Part shown: positions 6,268-12,910 of the stretch, in pieces | Layout of the letters: every line of letters begins with the position of its first letter | Position numbering within the stretch: the first letter of the stretch is position 1 | Translations under genes and position numbers: made by a program | Notes under the pieces: model-generated | The model's input: the letters and a program-made list of their open reading frames with translations, nothing else | Database searches by the model: none | Told to the model about the DNA's origin: nothing | DNA from: an uncultured Clostridia bacterium | GTDB taxonomy: Bacteria; Bacillota; Clostridia; Christensenellales; Borkfalkiaceae | DNA length: 14,868 nucleotides | Assembly (NCBI GenBank): GCA_947629605.1 | Contig: CANREK010000007.1 | Location: 1 to 14,868, forward strand | Reading direction: 5' to 3'

Positions 6268-6482
6268 TTCTCCCCGTCTTTGACCTGTTTGACGGCATTC
6301 CAAAAGGATTCCGCATACGAAAAAGGTTGCAGTGCAATGCCTTGATTTTTATCCGCCATGAGGAGCAGCGCGTCGCCCGCATTGAGCGAGAACATGTCGC
6401 GCACCTCTTTGGGAATGACGATTTGTCCCTTGGGGCCGATTTTTACGGTCGCCAAGTACTTGCCTTCGGGAAAGTTTTCCAT
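6264..6482 (-). CDS. AbrB/MazE/SpoVT-type transcriptional regulator
   Basis: This 72-residue protein has one SpoVT-AbrB swapped-hairpin DNA-binding domain, with the diagnostic KIGPKGQIVIPKEVRDMF (residues 14-31) followed by AGDALLLMAD. It is the first gene of a three-gene unit with the ABC ATPase and permease, overlapping the ATPase start by 4 bases. The start has AGGAG (6495-6491, minus) 8 bases upstream. A regulator of this kind heading an exporter operon usually controls its own operon, and a palindrome just downstream of the promoter is a candidate operator. Confidence 0.9.
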   Translation of the reverse strand: MENFPEGKYLATVKIGPKGQIVIPKEVRDMFSLNAGDALLLMADKNQGIALQPFSYAESFWNAVKQVKDGEK

Positions 6483-6495
6483 TTTTTTTTCTCCT

Positions 6496-6510
6496 AAAAG
6501 TATTACTTTT
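6496..6510. promoter_or_regulatory. Candidate operator of the AbrB-type regulator
   Basis: AAAAGTATTACTTTT is a perfect 15-base palindrome between the -10 and the ribosome binding site of the abrB-like gene. Part of it (AAGTAT) recurs across the -10 as TATACTTTTC, suggesting two half-sites. Its position downstream of the start point fits repression. Confidence 0.5.
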
Positions 6511-6515
6511 CTTAC

Positions 6516-6544
6516 ATTATATACTTTTCACTCAAATTTGTCAA
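6516..6544 (-). promoter_or_regulatory. Promoter of the abrB-ABC operon
   Basis: Minus strand: a full consensus TTGACA (6544-6539), a 17-base spacer and TATAAT (6521-6516). This is the strongest promoter in the window by match to consensus. Confidence 0.9.
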
Positions 6545-6607
6545 GAAGAATTTGAAAAATTTTTTTCTCAACAATTCCCCCGACTTCCGATTGAAATGGA
6601 TAGAAAA

Positions 6608-6654
6608 GCAGTCACTGCAAAGCGCTTGACTTCTATTAAGGCCTTTGTTATAAT
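6608..6654 (+). promoter_or_regulatory. Promoter of the MATE gene with upstream palindrome
   Basis: TTGACT (6626-6631), a 17-base spacer and TATAAT (6649-6654); the start is predicted near 6661. A perfect palindrome, GCAGTCACTGC (6608-6618), sits 7 bases before the -35 and could be an activator or repressor site. Confidence 0.8.
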
Positions 6655-6660
6655 GGTCTC

Positions 6661-6802
6661 ACTCATCAGAGGGCGGTGCAGACGTATACTGCGAGCCGGA
6701 TAAGATGTCGGATGGGACCATCCCGGAGCAACACAGCCGTAGCGAATGTTGGATAAGGGATCGACCGTTCGGAGCTTATTCGGCTTATTTTTTAAGGAAA
6801 AA
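6661..6802 (+). ncRNA. Structured 5' leader of the MATE gene, riboswitch or attenuator candidate
   Basis: About 142 bases lie between the predicted start and the ATG. AGCCGGATAAG (6694-6704) can pair with CTTATTCGGCT (6775-6785) over 11 bases with one G-U, closing a multi-branched domain. That 3' strand is followed by TATTTTTT. A second GGATAAG (6751-6757) can compete for the same 3' strand, forming a local hairpin with 6775-6781. Inside are the hairpins GGATG/CATCC and CAACA/TGTTG, and before it GCAG/CTGC (6678-6692). Competing pairings before a U-run are typical of riboswitches and attenuators. It does not match the TPP, SAM, guanidine-I, c-di-GMP-I, T-box, FMN or ZTP consensus sequences as I know them. 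No ligand can be proposed. Confidence 0.55.
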
Positions 6803-8167
6803 ATGGACTTTCTCAACGGAAATCTCAAAAAAATCTACTTCAATTATCTGTTGGCCTCCTTCGGCAGCACGTTGATCTCCATGATCTACGGCATTGTCGA
6901 CATGGCGATGGTCGGCCGATACGAAGGGCCCGATGCCACGGCGGCGCTGGCCTGTTTTTCTCCCGTGTGGAACATCATCTACGCGATCGGTCTCCTTACG
7001 GGCATCGGCGGCGCGGTGCTCTACGGCAATGCGATCGGGAAGCAGGACAGGGAAAAGGCAAACGGATTTTTTACGCTCTCCTTCATCCTGACTGCGGGCA
7101 TCATCACGCTCTTTTGGCTCGCCATGATCCTGTTCGATGGGCCCATTCTGAGGCTGTTCGGCGCCGATGACGCCCTTCTCCCCTATGCGCAGAAGTATCT
7201 ATTCCCCCTCAAATTCTGTCTGCCCCTGTTCACCTTCAACAGCCTCCTGTCCTCTTTCATCCGGAACGACAACAGGCCCCGCCTTCCGACGGTCGCCGTG
7301 CTTGCGGGCGGGATCTTTAACATCTTCGGCGATTGGTTCTTTGTCTTTGCCCTGAATTTGGGCGCCATGGGTGCGGGAATTGCCACATCGATCGGGGCGG
7401 GGATCACACTCCTTGTGCTGTTGAGCCACTTTTTCTCCAAGAAAAACACGCTCCGCTTCAATCGCAATTTCTGCGGGAAAGATACGCTCGGCATTCTCTC
7501 GACGGGATTCTCCTCTTTCTTTGTCGATGTCGCCATGGGCATCTTCACCATCCTCATGAACAATCAGATCATGCGCTATCTCGGGAAAGATGCGCTTGCC
7601 GTGTTCGGCGTCATCATCCAGCTGTTCACGTTCGTGCAGTGCTGTGCATACAGCGTCGGTCAGGCCGCCCAGCCCATTCTCTCCGTCAACTTCGGCGCGG
7701 GGAAGGGCGACAGGGTAAAGCGTTGTTTGAAGTACGGAATCTTTGCCGCGCTGTTTTTCGGCATCTTTTGGACTGTCCTCTCCATGAGCATGCCGACGGT
7801 CTTTGTCCGCATCTTTATGGAGCCGACGGAGGAAATTTTACGAATTGCCCCCTCTGCGATCCGCATCTACGCGTCATCCTTCCTCTTTCTCTCGCTGAAT
7901 GTCTCCTCGACCTACTATTTCCAATCCATTTTGAAGCGGACAGATTCCTTTTTGGTGTCCGTCCTCCGCGGCATCCTCATCAACGGAGCCTTGGTCTATG
8001 CCCTGCCCGCGATCTTTTCAAGCGGCGCACTCATCTGGGCCGTGATGCCCCTCACCGAGGCGCTCACCTTTGTCTATGTTTTCATTCGGGTCATCATGAC
8101 CTCCAAAACACTGAAAACGGAGCGTTACGATGTCGGTAATGACCTGTTGAATTCGTCGGGAAAGTAA
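6803..8167 (+). CDS. MATE family multidrug/toxic compound efflux transporter
   Basis: This 454-residue inner-membrane protein has about 12 hydrophobic segments in two MatE halves (about 10-205 and 230-435). Family hallmarks include GIVDMAMVGRY (30-40), IRNDNRPR (153-160) and QPILSVNFGAG (290-300) at the start of the second half. MATE proteins expel cationic drugs or metabolites in exchange for sodium or protons. The ATG at 6803 is chosen because it follows TTTAAGGA and begins the family-typical N-terminus; an upstream in-frame start at 6746 would lie inside the structured leader. Expression is likely controlled through that leader. The last 43 bases overlap the convergent fusion gene. Confidence 0.93.
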   Translation: MDFLNGNLKKIYFNYLLASFGSTLISMIYGIVDMAMVGRYEGPDATAALACFSPVWNIIYAIGLLTGIGGAVLYGNAIGKQDREKANGFFTLSFILTAGIITLFWLAMILFDGPILRLFGADDALLPYAQKYLFPLKFCLPLFTFNSLLSSFIRNDNRPRLPTVAVLAGGIFNIFGDWFFVFALNLGAMGAGIATSIGAGITLLVLLSHFFSKKNTLRFNRNFCGKDTLGILSTGFSSFFVDVAMGIFTILMNNQIMRYLGKDALAVFGVIIQLFTFVQCCAYSVGQAAQPILSVNFGAGKGDRVKRCLKYGIFAALFFGIFWTVLSMSMPTVFVRIFMEPTEEILRIAPSAIRIYASSFLFLSLNVSSTYYFQSILKRTDSFLVSVLRGILINGALVYALPAIFSSGALIWAVMPLTEALTFVYVFIRVIMTSKTLKTERYDVGNDLLNSSGK

Positions 8168-10557
8168 CATTTCAGATACGCCGCTTGGTAAGTCATATAG
8201 CCGTAATAGGAAAAATTGTGAGAGCGGCACAGGAGAGATGAATGTTCGCTCTTGACGATTTCGTCATATAGTCCGAGGAGGTCTTTTTTCTGCATCGTAT
8301 CAAAGTTTCGCCCGTGCAGAAAAGTTCTGAACTCTTCATGGTCGATCGACCGCAGATGCCACAAGGTCACCGCCTCGACGAGTTCTTCCAACGAATTGGG
8401 ATGAAACGCACGCAAAAACTCTTTTTCACCCGCAAAATCGAGGCCAAAGACCCCATTCGTATCTCCGTTTGCGATCATGTCGAATACGCGGGCGTCGTCA
8501 TATGCAAACTCCACAAAGTCGCCCCTTTGATACTCTATCAACTCTATCGTATTTCTGATTTGGGCCAGTAAGTTCCAACCCAAAATGTGCAGGACGGGCA
8601 GAAGATGTCCGTCTTTTTTGATTTGGAATCCCGCAGGACCGACAGGGACAACATTGTCCTCCCCATAGCGGCGGTAGAGGTGGTCGCAGATCTCTTTTCG
8701 GCGTTCGGGGTCCACATCGATGGCGATTTCTTTGCGGACATTTTTCCAAAATCGATTTGCCGAAAGGGCGTGTCGGATGGGATCGACGGCCGTGATCCCG
8801 AGCGCATAGGAAACAAGACTGCCGACGATACTGCCGCGCCCCGTGCCGATGAAAATATTGTTGCGCTTGGCGTATTGTACGACGTCGTAAACGGTCAGAA
8901 AATAATCGGCAAGTCCGTTATGTTCGATTTCGGCGAGCTCCTCTTCCGCGCGGGATTCGGCTTCGGCGGAAGCGGGTAATTTTTCTGCGATCTCCCGTGC
9001 GACAATTCCGCGTAAAACGGAAAGACAGTCGGGTTTGGCCGTGTGAACGGTGACATATTCCGACGCCGAAACGCGTGCCGTCAAGCGCTCGATATCCTGT
9101 TTGGAAGCGTGTCCGCTCGTGTGCAGCGTGCGTTCCTCGATGCCGAGTTCCCGCGCTTCCGCCAAAAACCGTTTCACGTCGTCGTGTTCCCGATAGCCGC
9201 TCCACATCGAATAGATGAGCAGCGCACCGTCGAGCTCTGTCTTTTGGGCGAGTTTTTTGAGATAGCCGAGCATCGACGGGCGAACAAGCATCACAAACGG
9301 CTTGCCCTTTGCGATCCTTGCGGCGCCGCGCTTCTGTTCAAATTCAAGAAACAGATCCCTGCGCTTCCCCCGCACGGGGCGGGGCGTAAAGGCATACACG
9401 TCGTCAAAGATGTCCGGGCGCGGGATCCTGCCGCCGGCGGCCTGTGCGAGCAGAGCGGTGTAGACGTCTTCGTAGAAAACACGTCCGCAACGCTTTGCGG
9501 CGCGGTAGAAACTGACAAGCCTGTCGATGTTGGATGCCGACTGCAACACAAAGACGGGTCGATTCGTTGTCCCGATCCATTCGGCCGCGCGATCTTCGAG
9601 TTCCCGCTCCGAAAAACAGGGTTTGTCGCTGCCGAGGTTGGTCCCCTCCGAGATGAGGACATCGACGCGCCGCGGCAGATGTGCGAAGAGTTCATCGCTG
9701 TTTTTTCTGCCGTGGAAACGGAAGTCGCCCGTGTAGAGAATGCTCTTTCCGCCCGCCTCAAAGAGAAGCATATAACTGTCAAATGCCGAATGATCGCAAC
9801 AAAACGGCGTGATCTTGATGGTTCCGACATAGAATGGCTTTCCGCCCCTGTATGCAAGAATGTTGTCCGGAAGTGTTTTTCCGTGATATTCGTCCATCGC
9901 TTCGAGAATGCGGCGTGCCCCCGCACCGAGATAGATCGGGCAGTCTCGTTTTTGCTCGATGAGCCCCGCATGGTCGGCATGGTAATGGCTGACAATGACC
10001 GCATCGTATTTTTCTTGCAACACCGCTTTCTCGATGTCGCTGAGCTCCTCGCCGCCGTCGAGGGCCTTTCCGAGTTCGACCAACAGTTTGGTTTTCCCGT
10101 ATTCGATCTCAATGAGATTTTCCCCTATCTTCTCTCTTCCGCGAAGGATGTTATATTTCAAAGCAGGGCGTTCGGTGCTGCGGCGATGCGTGAACGCGCT
10201 GACATAGTGCTCATCGCGGCAAAGTTCCATACCATCAATGTCGAAAATGAAGCGGAGCTCTTCGAGGTCGCTGAGAACGAGACATTCATCCGCAAAGACG
10301 CGATGCATTCCGCGATTTACATCATATAAGATCCTTCCGCGCGGATAGAAATAGCAGTCCTTGGCGTCGCCCCTATGACGAGCCTCCTCCCATTCGTCAT
10401 AGTGCGAATAGGGATAGTCGAGAAACCCGACGGGATTCGCAAGCTCTTTTGCCGATGACAGCGGATAGGACTTTTGACGGGTGCGGAATTCCCATCCTCC
10501 CTCCTCTTTGTTCGGAACCGCCCAAAAGATACCGACGCGCACAAATAATTCTTCCAT
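8125..10557 (-). CDS. Metallo-beta-lactamase/beta-CASP protein fused to a shortened DnaE-like core
   Basis: The protein has 810 residues in three parts. Residues 1-125 form a small domain (VGIFWAV, LDYPYSHYDEW, YPRGRILYDV, CRDEHYV) that resembles short stand-alone proteins I recall but cannot name. Residues 135-510 form an RNase J-like metallo-beta-lactamase/beta-CASP fold: HYHADH (191-196), His256, Asp278 in GDFRF, and LHTSGHAS (478-485). Residues 537-810 follow the DNA polymerase III alpha order: GTGRGSIVGSLVSYALGIT (571-589), the catalytic pair Asp614/Asp616, GDTNGVFGLD (698-707), then RSHNFSYYGYMTYQAAYLK (778-796). The third catalytic Asp seems to be His657 in VLHILGW. Two stretches of about 100 residues, the PHP domain and the beta-clamp region are missing. 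The metal-dependent hydrolase looks active and the polymerase part doubtful. Start: AAGGAGGAG before the ATG at 10557; an upstream GTG at 10584 lacks a site. Confidence 0.85.
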   Translation of the reverse strand: MEELFVRVGIFWAVPNKEEGGWEFRTRQKSYPLSSAKELANPVGFLDYPYSHYDEWEEARHRGDAKDCYFYPRGRILYDVNRGMHRVFADECLVLSDLEELRFIFDIDGMELCRDEHYVSAFTHRRSTERPALKYNILRGREKIGENLIEIEYGKTKLLVELGKALDGGEELSDIEKAVLQEKYDAVIVSHYHADHAGLIEQKRDCPIYLGAGARRILEAMDEYHGKTLPDNILAYRGGKPFYVGTIKITPFCCDHSAFDSYMLLFEAGGKSILYTGDFRFHGRKNSDELFAHLPRRVDVLISEGTNLGSDKPCFSERELEDRAAEWIGTTNRPVFVLQSASNIDRLVSFYRAAKRCGRVFYEDVYTALLAQAAGGRIPRPDIFDDVYAFTPRPVRGKRRDLFLEFEQKRGAARIAKGKPFVMLVRPSMLGYLKKLAQKTELDGALLIYSMWSGYREHDDVKRFLAEARELGIEERTLHTSGHASKQDIERLTARVSASEYVTVHTAKPDCLSVLRGIVAREIAEKLPASAEAESRAEEELAEIEHNGLADYFLTVYDVVQYAKRNNIFIGTGRGSIVGSLVSYALGITAVDPIRHALSANRFWKNVRKEIAIDVDPERRKEICDHLYRRYGEDNVVPVGPAGFQIKKDGHLLPVLHILGWNLLAQIRNTIELIEYQRGDFVEFAYDDARVFDMIANGDTNGVFGLDFAGEKEFLRAFHPNSLEELVEAVTLWHLRSIDHEEFRTFLHGRNFDTMQKKDLLGLYDEIVKSEHSSLLCRSHNFSYYGYMTYQAAYLKCYFPDEFNRSLPTS

Positions 10558-10598
10558 TTCTTTCTCCTCCTTGAAATCTGTCACGGCTCGCGCCGCGC

Positions 10599-10627
10599 AG
10601 TATATACAAAAAACACATTTTTGTCAA
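10599..10627 (-). promoter_or_regulatory. Promoter of the fusion gene
   Basis: Minus strand: TTGACA (10627-10622), a 17-base spacer and TATACT (10604-10599). The start is predicted near 10592, giving a leader of about 35 bases that contains AAGGAGGAG. A second TTGACA lies just upstream but has poor spacing. Confidence 0.8.
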
Positions 10628-10654
10628 TTTGTCAAGCAGTTTGATTGATTTTTT

Positions 10655-10679
10655 TGTAAATTCAATCCTCAAATTTACA
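10655..10679. promoter_or_regulatory. Inverted repeat upstream of the fusion-gene promoter
   Basis: TGTAAATT (10655-10662) and AATTTACA (10672-10679) are perfect 8-base arms with a 9-base spacer, 28 bases upstream of the -35. There is no T-tract in the minus direction, so a protein-binding site is more likely than a terminator. Confidence 0.4.
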
Positions 10680-10696
10680 TATTCTAACCCGAAAAC

Positions 10697-10723
10697 GAAA
10701 GGCGGCGCAAGTCCGCCCTTTCC
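10697..10723 (-). terminator. Hairpin terminator of the nuclease-like gene unit
   Basis: On the minus strand, GGAAAGGGCGG pairs with CCGCCTTTC across the loop ACTTGCG, with one bulged base, and is followed by GTTTTC. It begins one base after the stop codon at 10725. The T-run is short, so termination may be partial. Confidence 0.5.
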
Positions 10724-10724
10724 G

Positions 10725-11429
10725 TTATCCGATTGCCCTTATCAATACTTCTGTGCCCGTAAATTCGGCGCAGAACACGGTTATACCGAATTTTTTGAGC
10801 AATTCTTTTGTGTTGACACCGCAAGACGGGTCGTTATATGCCCTATATTGAGGGCTGTCCTTAAAAAACAAGATTGCCTTTCTGAGCGGCTTGCCTTTGA
10901 CAACGTTTTCGTATTGCTTGCCTTTGAGCGTGACGCGGTAGTATGTTTCGATTTCGAGGAGCATCCGAAGGAGTGTTTCATCATTCCCCTTGGGCGGTTT
11001 TACTTCCGTCAGATAGGCGAAACTCTCGTCCGCAAGGATCAAATCGACGTTTCCGATGCCTTTTCCCTTGTTGGTCGGCACGAATTCATAGTAGATCACT
11101 TTGAAGTTCCCTATGACTTTTGCATGATAGCCTTCGCTCTGCTTGTCTCTTAGGGCGCACACATCGCATTTTGTCTTTACCTTATTCTCCGTATTCGTAT
11201 AATACAGACACTTGCACAGCCGTCTTTCCGTGGTCTTTGCTTCTCCGTCGCCCATGTCCGAGAATTCCTTGCAGAAGCTACGGTCTGTACCCTCTTCCCG
11301 TGCGTCAACGTCGCTGAAATCGAACTCATCGTCGAACGCTTTCAACTTTGCCATAAGTTCCTCGGCGACCTCGTCGAACGTGCTTTGATTGACGGCTTCC
11401 CGATCTTTGATCCTCTTTGTTCCCTCCAT
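10725..11429 (-). CDS. PD-(D/E)XK-like protein with a cysteine cluster
   Basis: This 234-residue soluble protein was not matched to a named family. The C-terminal half has the arrangement of a PD-(D/E)XK nuclease: Asp129 in GNVDLIL, then Glu142 and Lys144 in YLTEVKPP, followed by a helix with LEIETYYR (158-165). The N-terminal half is acidic and contains C72xC74 and C88xxC91, a possible zinc knuckle. It is the last gene of a three-gene minus-strand unit, 19 bases after the stop of the preceding gene. The ATG at 11429 follows AAGGAG and is preferred over one 42 bases upstream. A DNA or RNA nuclease role is inferred only from the D-ExK pattern. Confidence 0.75.
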   Translation of the reverse strand: MEGTKRIKDREAVNQSTFDEVAEELMAKLKAFDDEFDFSDVDAREEGTDRSFCKEFSDMGDGEAKTTERRLCKCLYYTNTENKVKTKCDVCALRDKQSEGYHAKVIGNFKVIYYEFVPTNKGKGIGNVDLILADESFAYLTEVKPPKGNDETLLRMLLEIETYYRVTLKGKQYENVVKGKPLRKAILFFKDSPQYRAYNDPSCGVNTKELLKKFGITVFCAEFTGTEVLIRAIG

Positions 11430-11448
11430 ATTTTTCTCCTTGTGTTTT

Positions 11449-12399
11449 TTATAATAATTTTTTATTTTCAAGATAAACCTTTTCGATACGGTCGTCCGAC
11501 GGGTGATATACCTTGCCCGCGCCGATCACGCTGTCGGAAAAGACAAATTGCACCTTGACGGATGCGATCTTATCCGGGGTGAGGTCGGCAAAGCATTGCC
11601 GTCCGAATATTTTGTTGATGAGCCGGACCGTCTCGCAGGCCTCCCTCTTGCGGAATTCTATGAACTTACTGTCCAAATACCGCAAATAGTCCCGCTCATG
11701 TTCGGCCACCCCCGATCTCCCTCCGAGCGCCTGCGGCGAAGATTTTAACTCCGTCAACAACAGTGAAAAGCCGTCTTGTTCCCTGCGCAGTCCCAAGAGG
11801 TCGAACCTGCCGTGTAAACCGTCCTTTTGTGCGCCGCGCGGCTCTGCATATTCGAGATCATAGTACATGAGATCGTCACTCAGAAAATGTGCGGCATACA
11901 GCTGTTGCTGGCGATCTTTTTCGATATTCTTTGATTTTCCACGCGGTTTGCGCGGGTCGAACATGTATTTTTGCTTTGCGGGATCGACAAAATCATCGAT
12001 CAATGCCTTGTAAAGATCCAAAACCCTTTCAAGTTGTTCCGCCCCGAATTCACTCAGAGCAAACCTTACATACCTACCCTGTGCGTTCGGCGCATCCGAA
12101 AAGTCGGAATCATCCACCCCCAACCCACGCAGTCTTGCGAGGATATCCCGATAATTCTCCGTGAATCGGGCATGGCGGAAGTCGAATTCGCAAAGAATCC
12201 CGCGCCTTGCATTGCGGATGCGCAGAAGTTGATGGCAGCGGTAGTAGAGCGTTGCGAAATTACCGCGAAAACAGAGCGCAACGCTTCGCGTGCCGTTTTT
12301 CAGATTTTCGAGCACATAGTTTGCGATGAGATCCCTCATCGGAGAGTTCGTCTCAAAAAACTCACGGATATCACCCGTTAAAATACGGTCGTCTCTCAT
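11449..12399 (-). CDS. Uncharacterised protein with PD-(D/E)XK-like core
   Basis: This 316-residue soluble protein was not matched to a named family. The N-terminal part (35-80) reads as a beta-rich segment with LCFRGNFATLYYRCHQLLRI. The central region has EKDRQQQLYAA (160-170), then a nuclease-like core with Asp200 in GRFDLLGL and Glu217/Lys219 in LLLTELKS, separated by strand-loop-strand spacing typical of PD-(D/E)XK enzymes. A glutamate-rich helix (AEHERDYLRYL, 232-242) follows. It lies 9 bases after the stop of the 120-residue gene with no strong ribosome binding site, so translation may be coupled. It is likely co-transcribed with both neighbours. Confidence 0.75.
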   Translation of the reverse strand: MRDDRILTGDIREFFETNSPMRDLIANYVLENLKNGTRSVALCFRGNFATLYYRCHQLLRIRNARRGILCEFDFRHARFTENYRDILARLRGLGVDDSDFSDAPNAQGRYVRFALSEFGAEQLERVLDLYKALIDDFVDPAKQKYMFDPRKPRGKSKNIEKDRQQQLYAAHFLSDDLMYYDLEYAEPRGAQKDGLHGRFDLLGLRREQDGFSLLLTELKSSPQALGGRSGVAEHERDYLRYLDSKFIEFRKREACETVRLINKIFGRQCFADLTPDKIASVKVQFVFSDSVIGAGKVYHPSDDRIEKVYLENKKLL

Positions 12400-12408
12400 G
12401 GTTTGCGC

Positions 12409-12771
12409 CTATATCTTCTTGAAATAGCTCGCCGTCTTGATGCCCGTTTCGGCATCGTTGAACCAGCAGGGCTCCGACTCGTACCCGCCGTAGAGAAACT
12501 TATAAAGGTACCCGAAACATGCGCCCAAACCGCGTTTGGCCGTGGGCGACATTCTTTCATGGAATACATCTCTGCCGAGAAGGTCACGCTCATAGAGGAT
12601 AAACGTTTTCAGCGGCGGAACTCCAAGCGTGTCATTCGCAAAGCGGATATACGCGAGCAGCTGTTCGTTCTTCAAGAGCTCCAAAAAGAGAGAATAATAC
12701 TCCCTTTCGACGGTAACAAATGTCTCCGTTCCCTTGTACGTTTTCAAAAAGGTTTCTTCATTCCAATCCAT
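12409..12771 (-). CDS. Uncharacterised 120-residue protein
   Basis: I do not recognise a characterised family. The protein is small, soluble and mainly helical in appearance, with the central motif KRGLGACFGYLYKFLYGGYE (79-98) and the C-terminal GIKTASYFKK. I recall the ending G-KTA-YF from other short clostridial proteins, but this could not be checked. It is the first gene of the three-gene unit and has its own consensus promoter. Only a weak GGAA-type ribosome binding site is seen before the ATG at 12771. In a two-nuclease unit it might be a partner, regulator or immunity factor; nothing in the sequence decides. Confidence 0.7.
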   Translation of the reverse strand: MDWNEETFLKTYKGTETFVTVEREYYSLFLELLKNEQLLAYIRFANDTLGVPPLKTFILYERDLLGRDVFHERMSPTAKRGLGACFGYLYKFLYGGYESEPCWFNDAETGIKTASYFKKI

Positions 12772-12803
12772 AACTTTTTTTCCATATTGAAATTTATATA
12801 TTT

Positions 12804-12832
12804 ATAATACCATATTTTTTGCGATTTGTCAA
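12804..12832 (-). promoter_or_regulatory. Promoter of the three-gene nuclease-like unit
   Basis: Minus strand: TTGACA (12832-12827), a 17-base spacer and TATTAT (12809-12804). The start is predicted near 12797, giving a leader of about 26 AT-rich bases. Confidence 0.8.
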
Positions 12833-12864
12833 GACTTTTCCCGATTTTTCCGTAAAAGTCCCAC

Positions 12865-12900
12865 AAAAAAAGAAAAAGGAGTCCTTCCTTTCTCTTTTTT
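12865..12900. terminator. AT-rich hairpin terminator
   Basis: AAAGA-A-AAAGGA pairs with TCCTTT-C-TCTTT around the centre at 12881, with A-runs on the left and T-runs on the right. It lies between the small open frame ending at 12911 and the promoter at 12832-12804. It supports the idea that a minus-strand gene ended at 12911. Confidence 0.5.
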
Positions 12901-12910
12901 CCTTTTCAAA

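Noticed and set aside
6661..6802. T-box, SRP RNA or a named riboswitch class for the MATE leader
   Set aside because: The T-box AGGGTGG motif, the SRP apical GGAAGCAGC motif and the known ligand cores of common riboswitches were not found; left as an unnamed structured leader.
6746..6802. MATE start 57 bases upstream of the chosen ATG
   Set aside because: The extra residues come from the structured leader, and the ribosome binding site precedes the ATG at 6803.
9043..10329. 428-codon open frame on the plus strand inside the fusion gene
   Set aside because: It is an antisense shadow; the minus strand carries recognisable hydrolase and DnaE motifs across the whole stretch.
10558..10584. GTG start for the fusion protein at 10584
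   Set aside because: No ribosome binding site in front, and it would lie in the leader that holds the AAGGAGGAG for the ATG at 10557.
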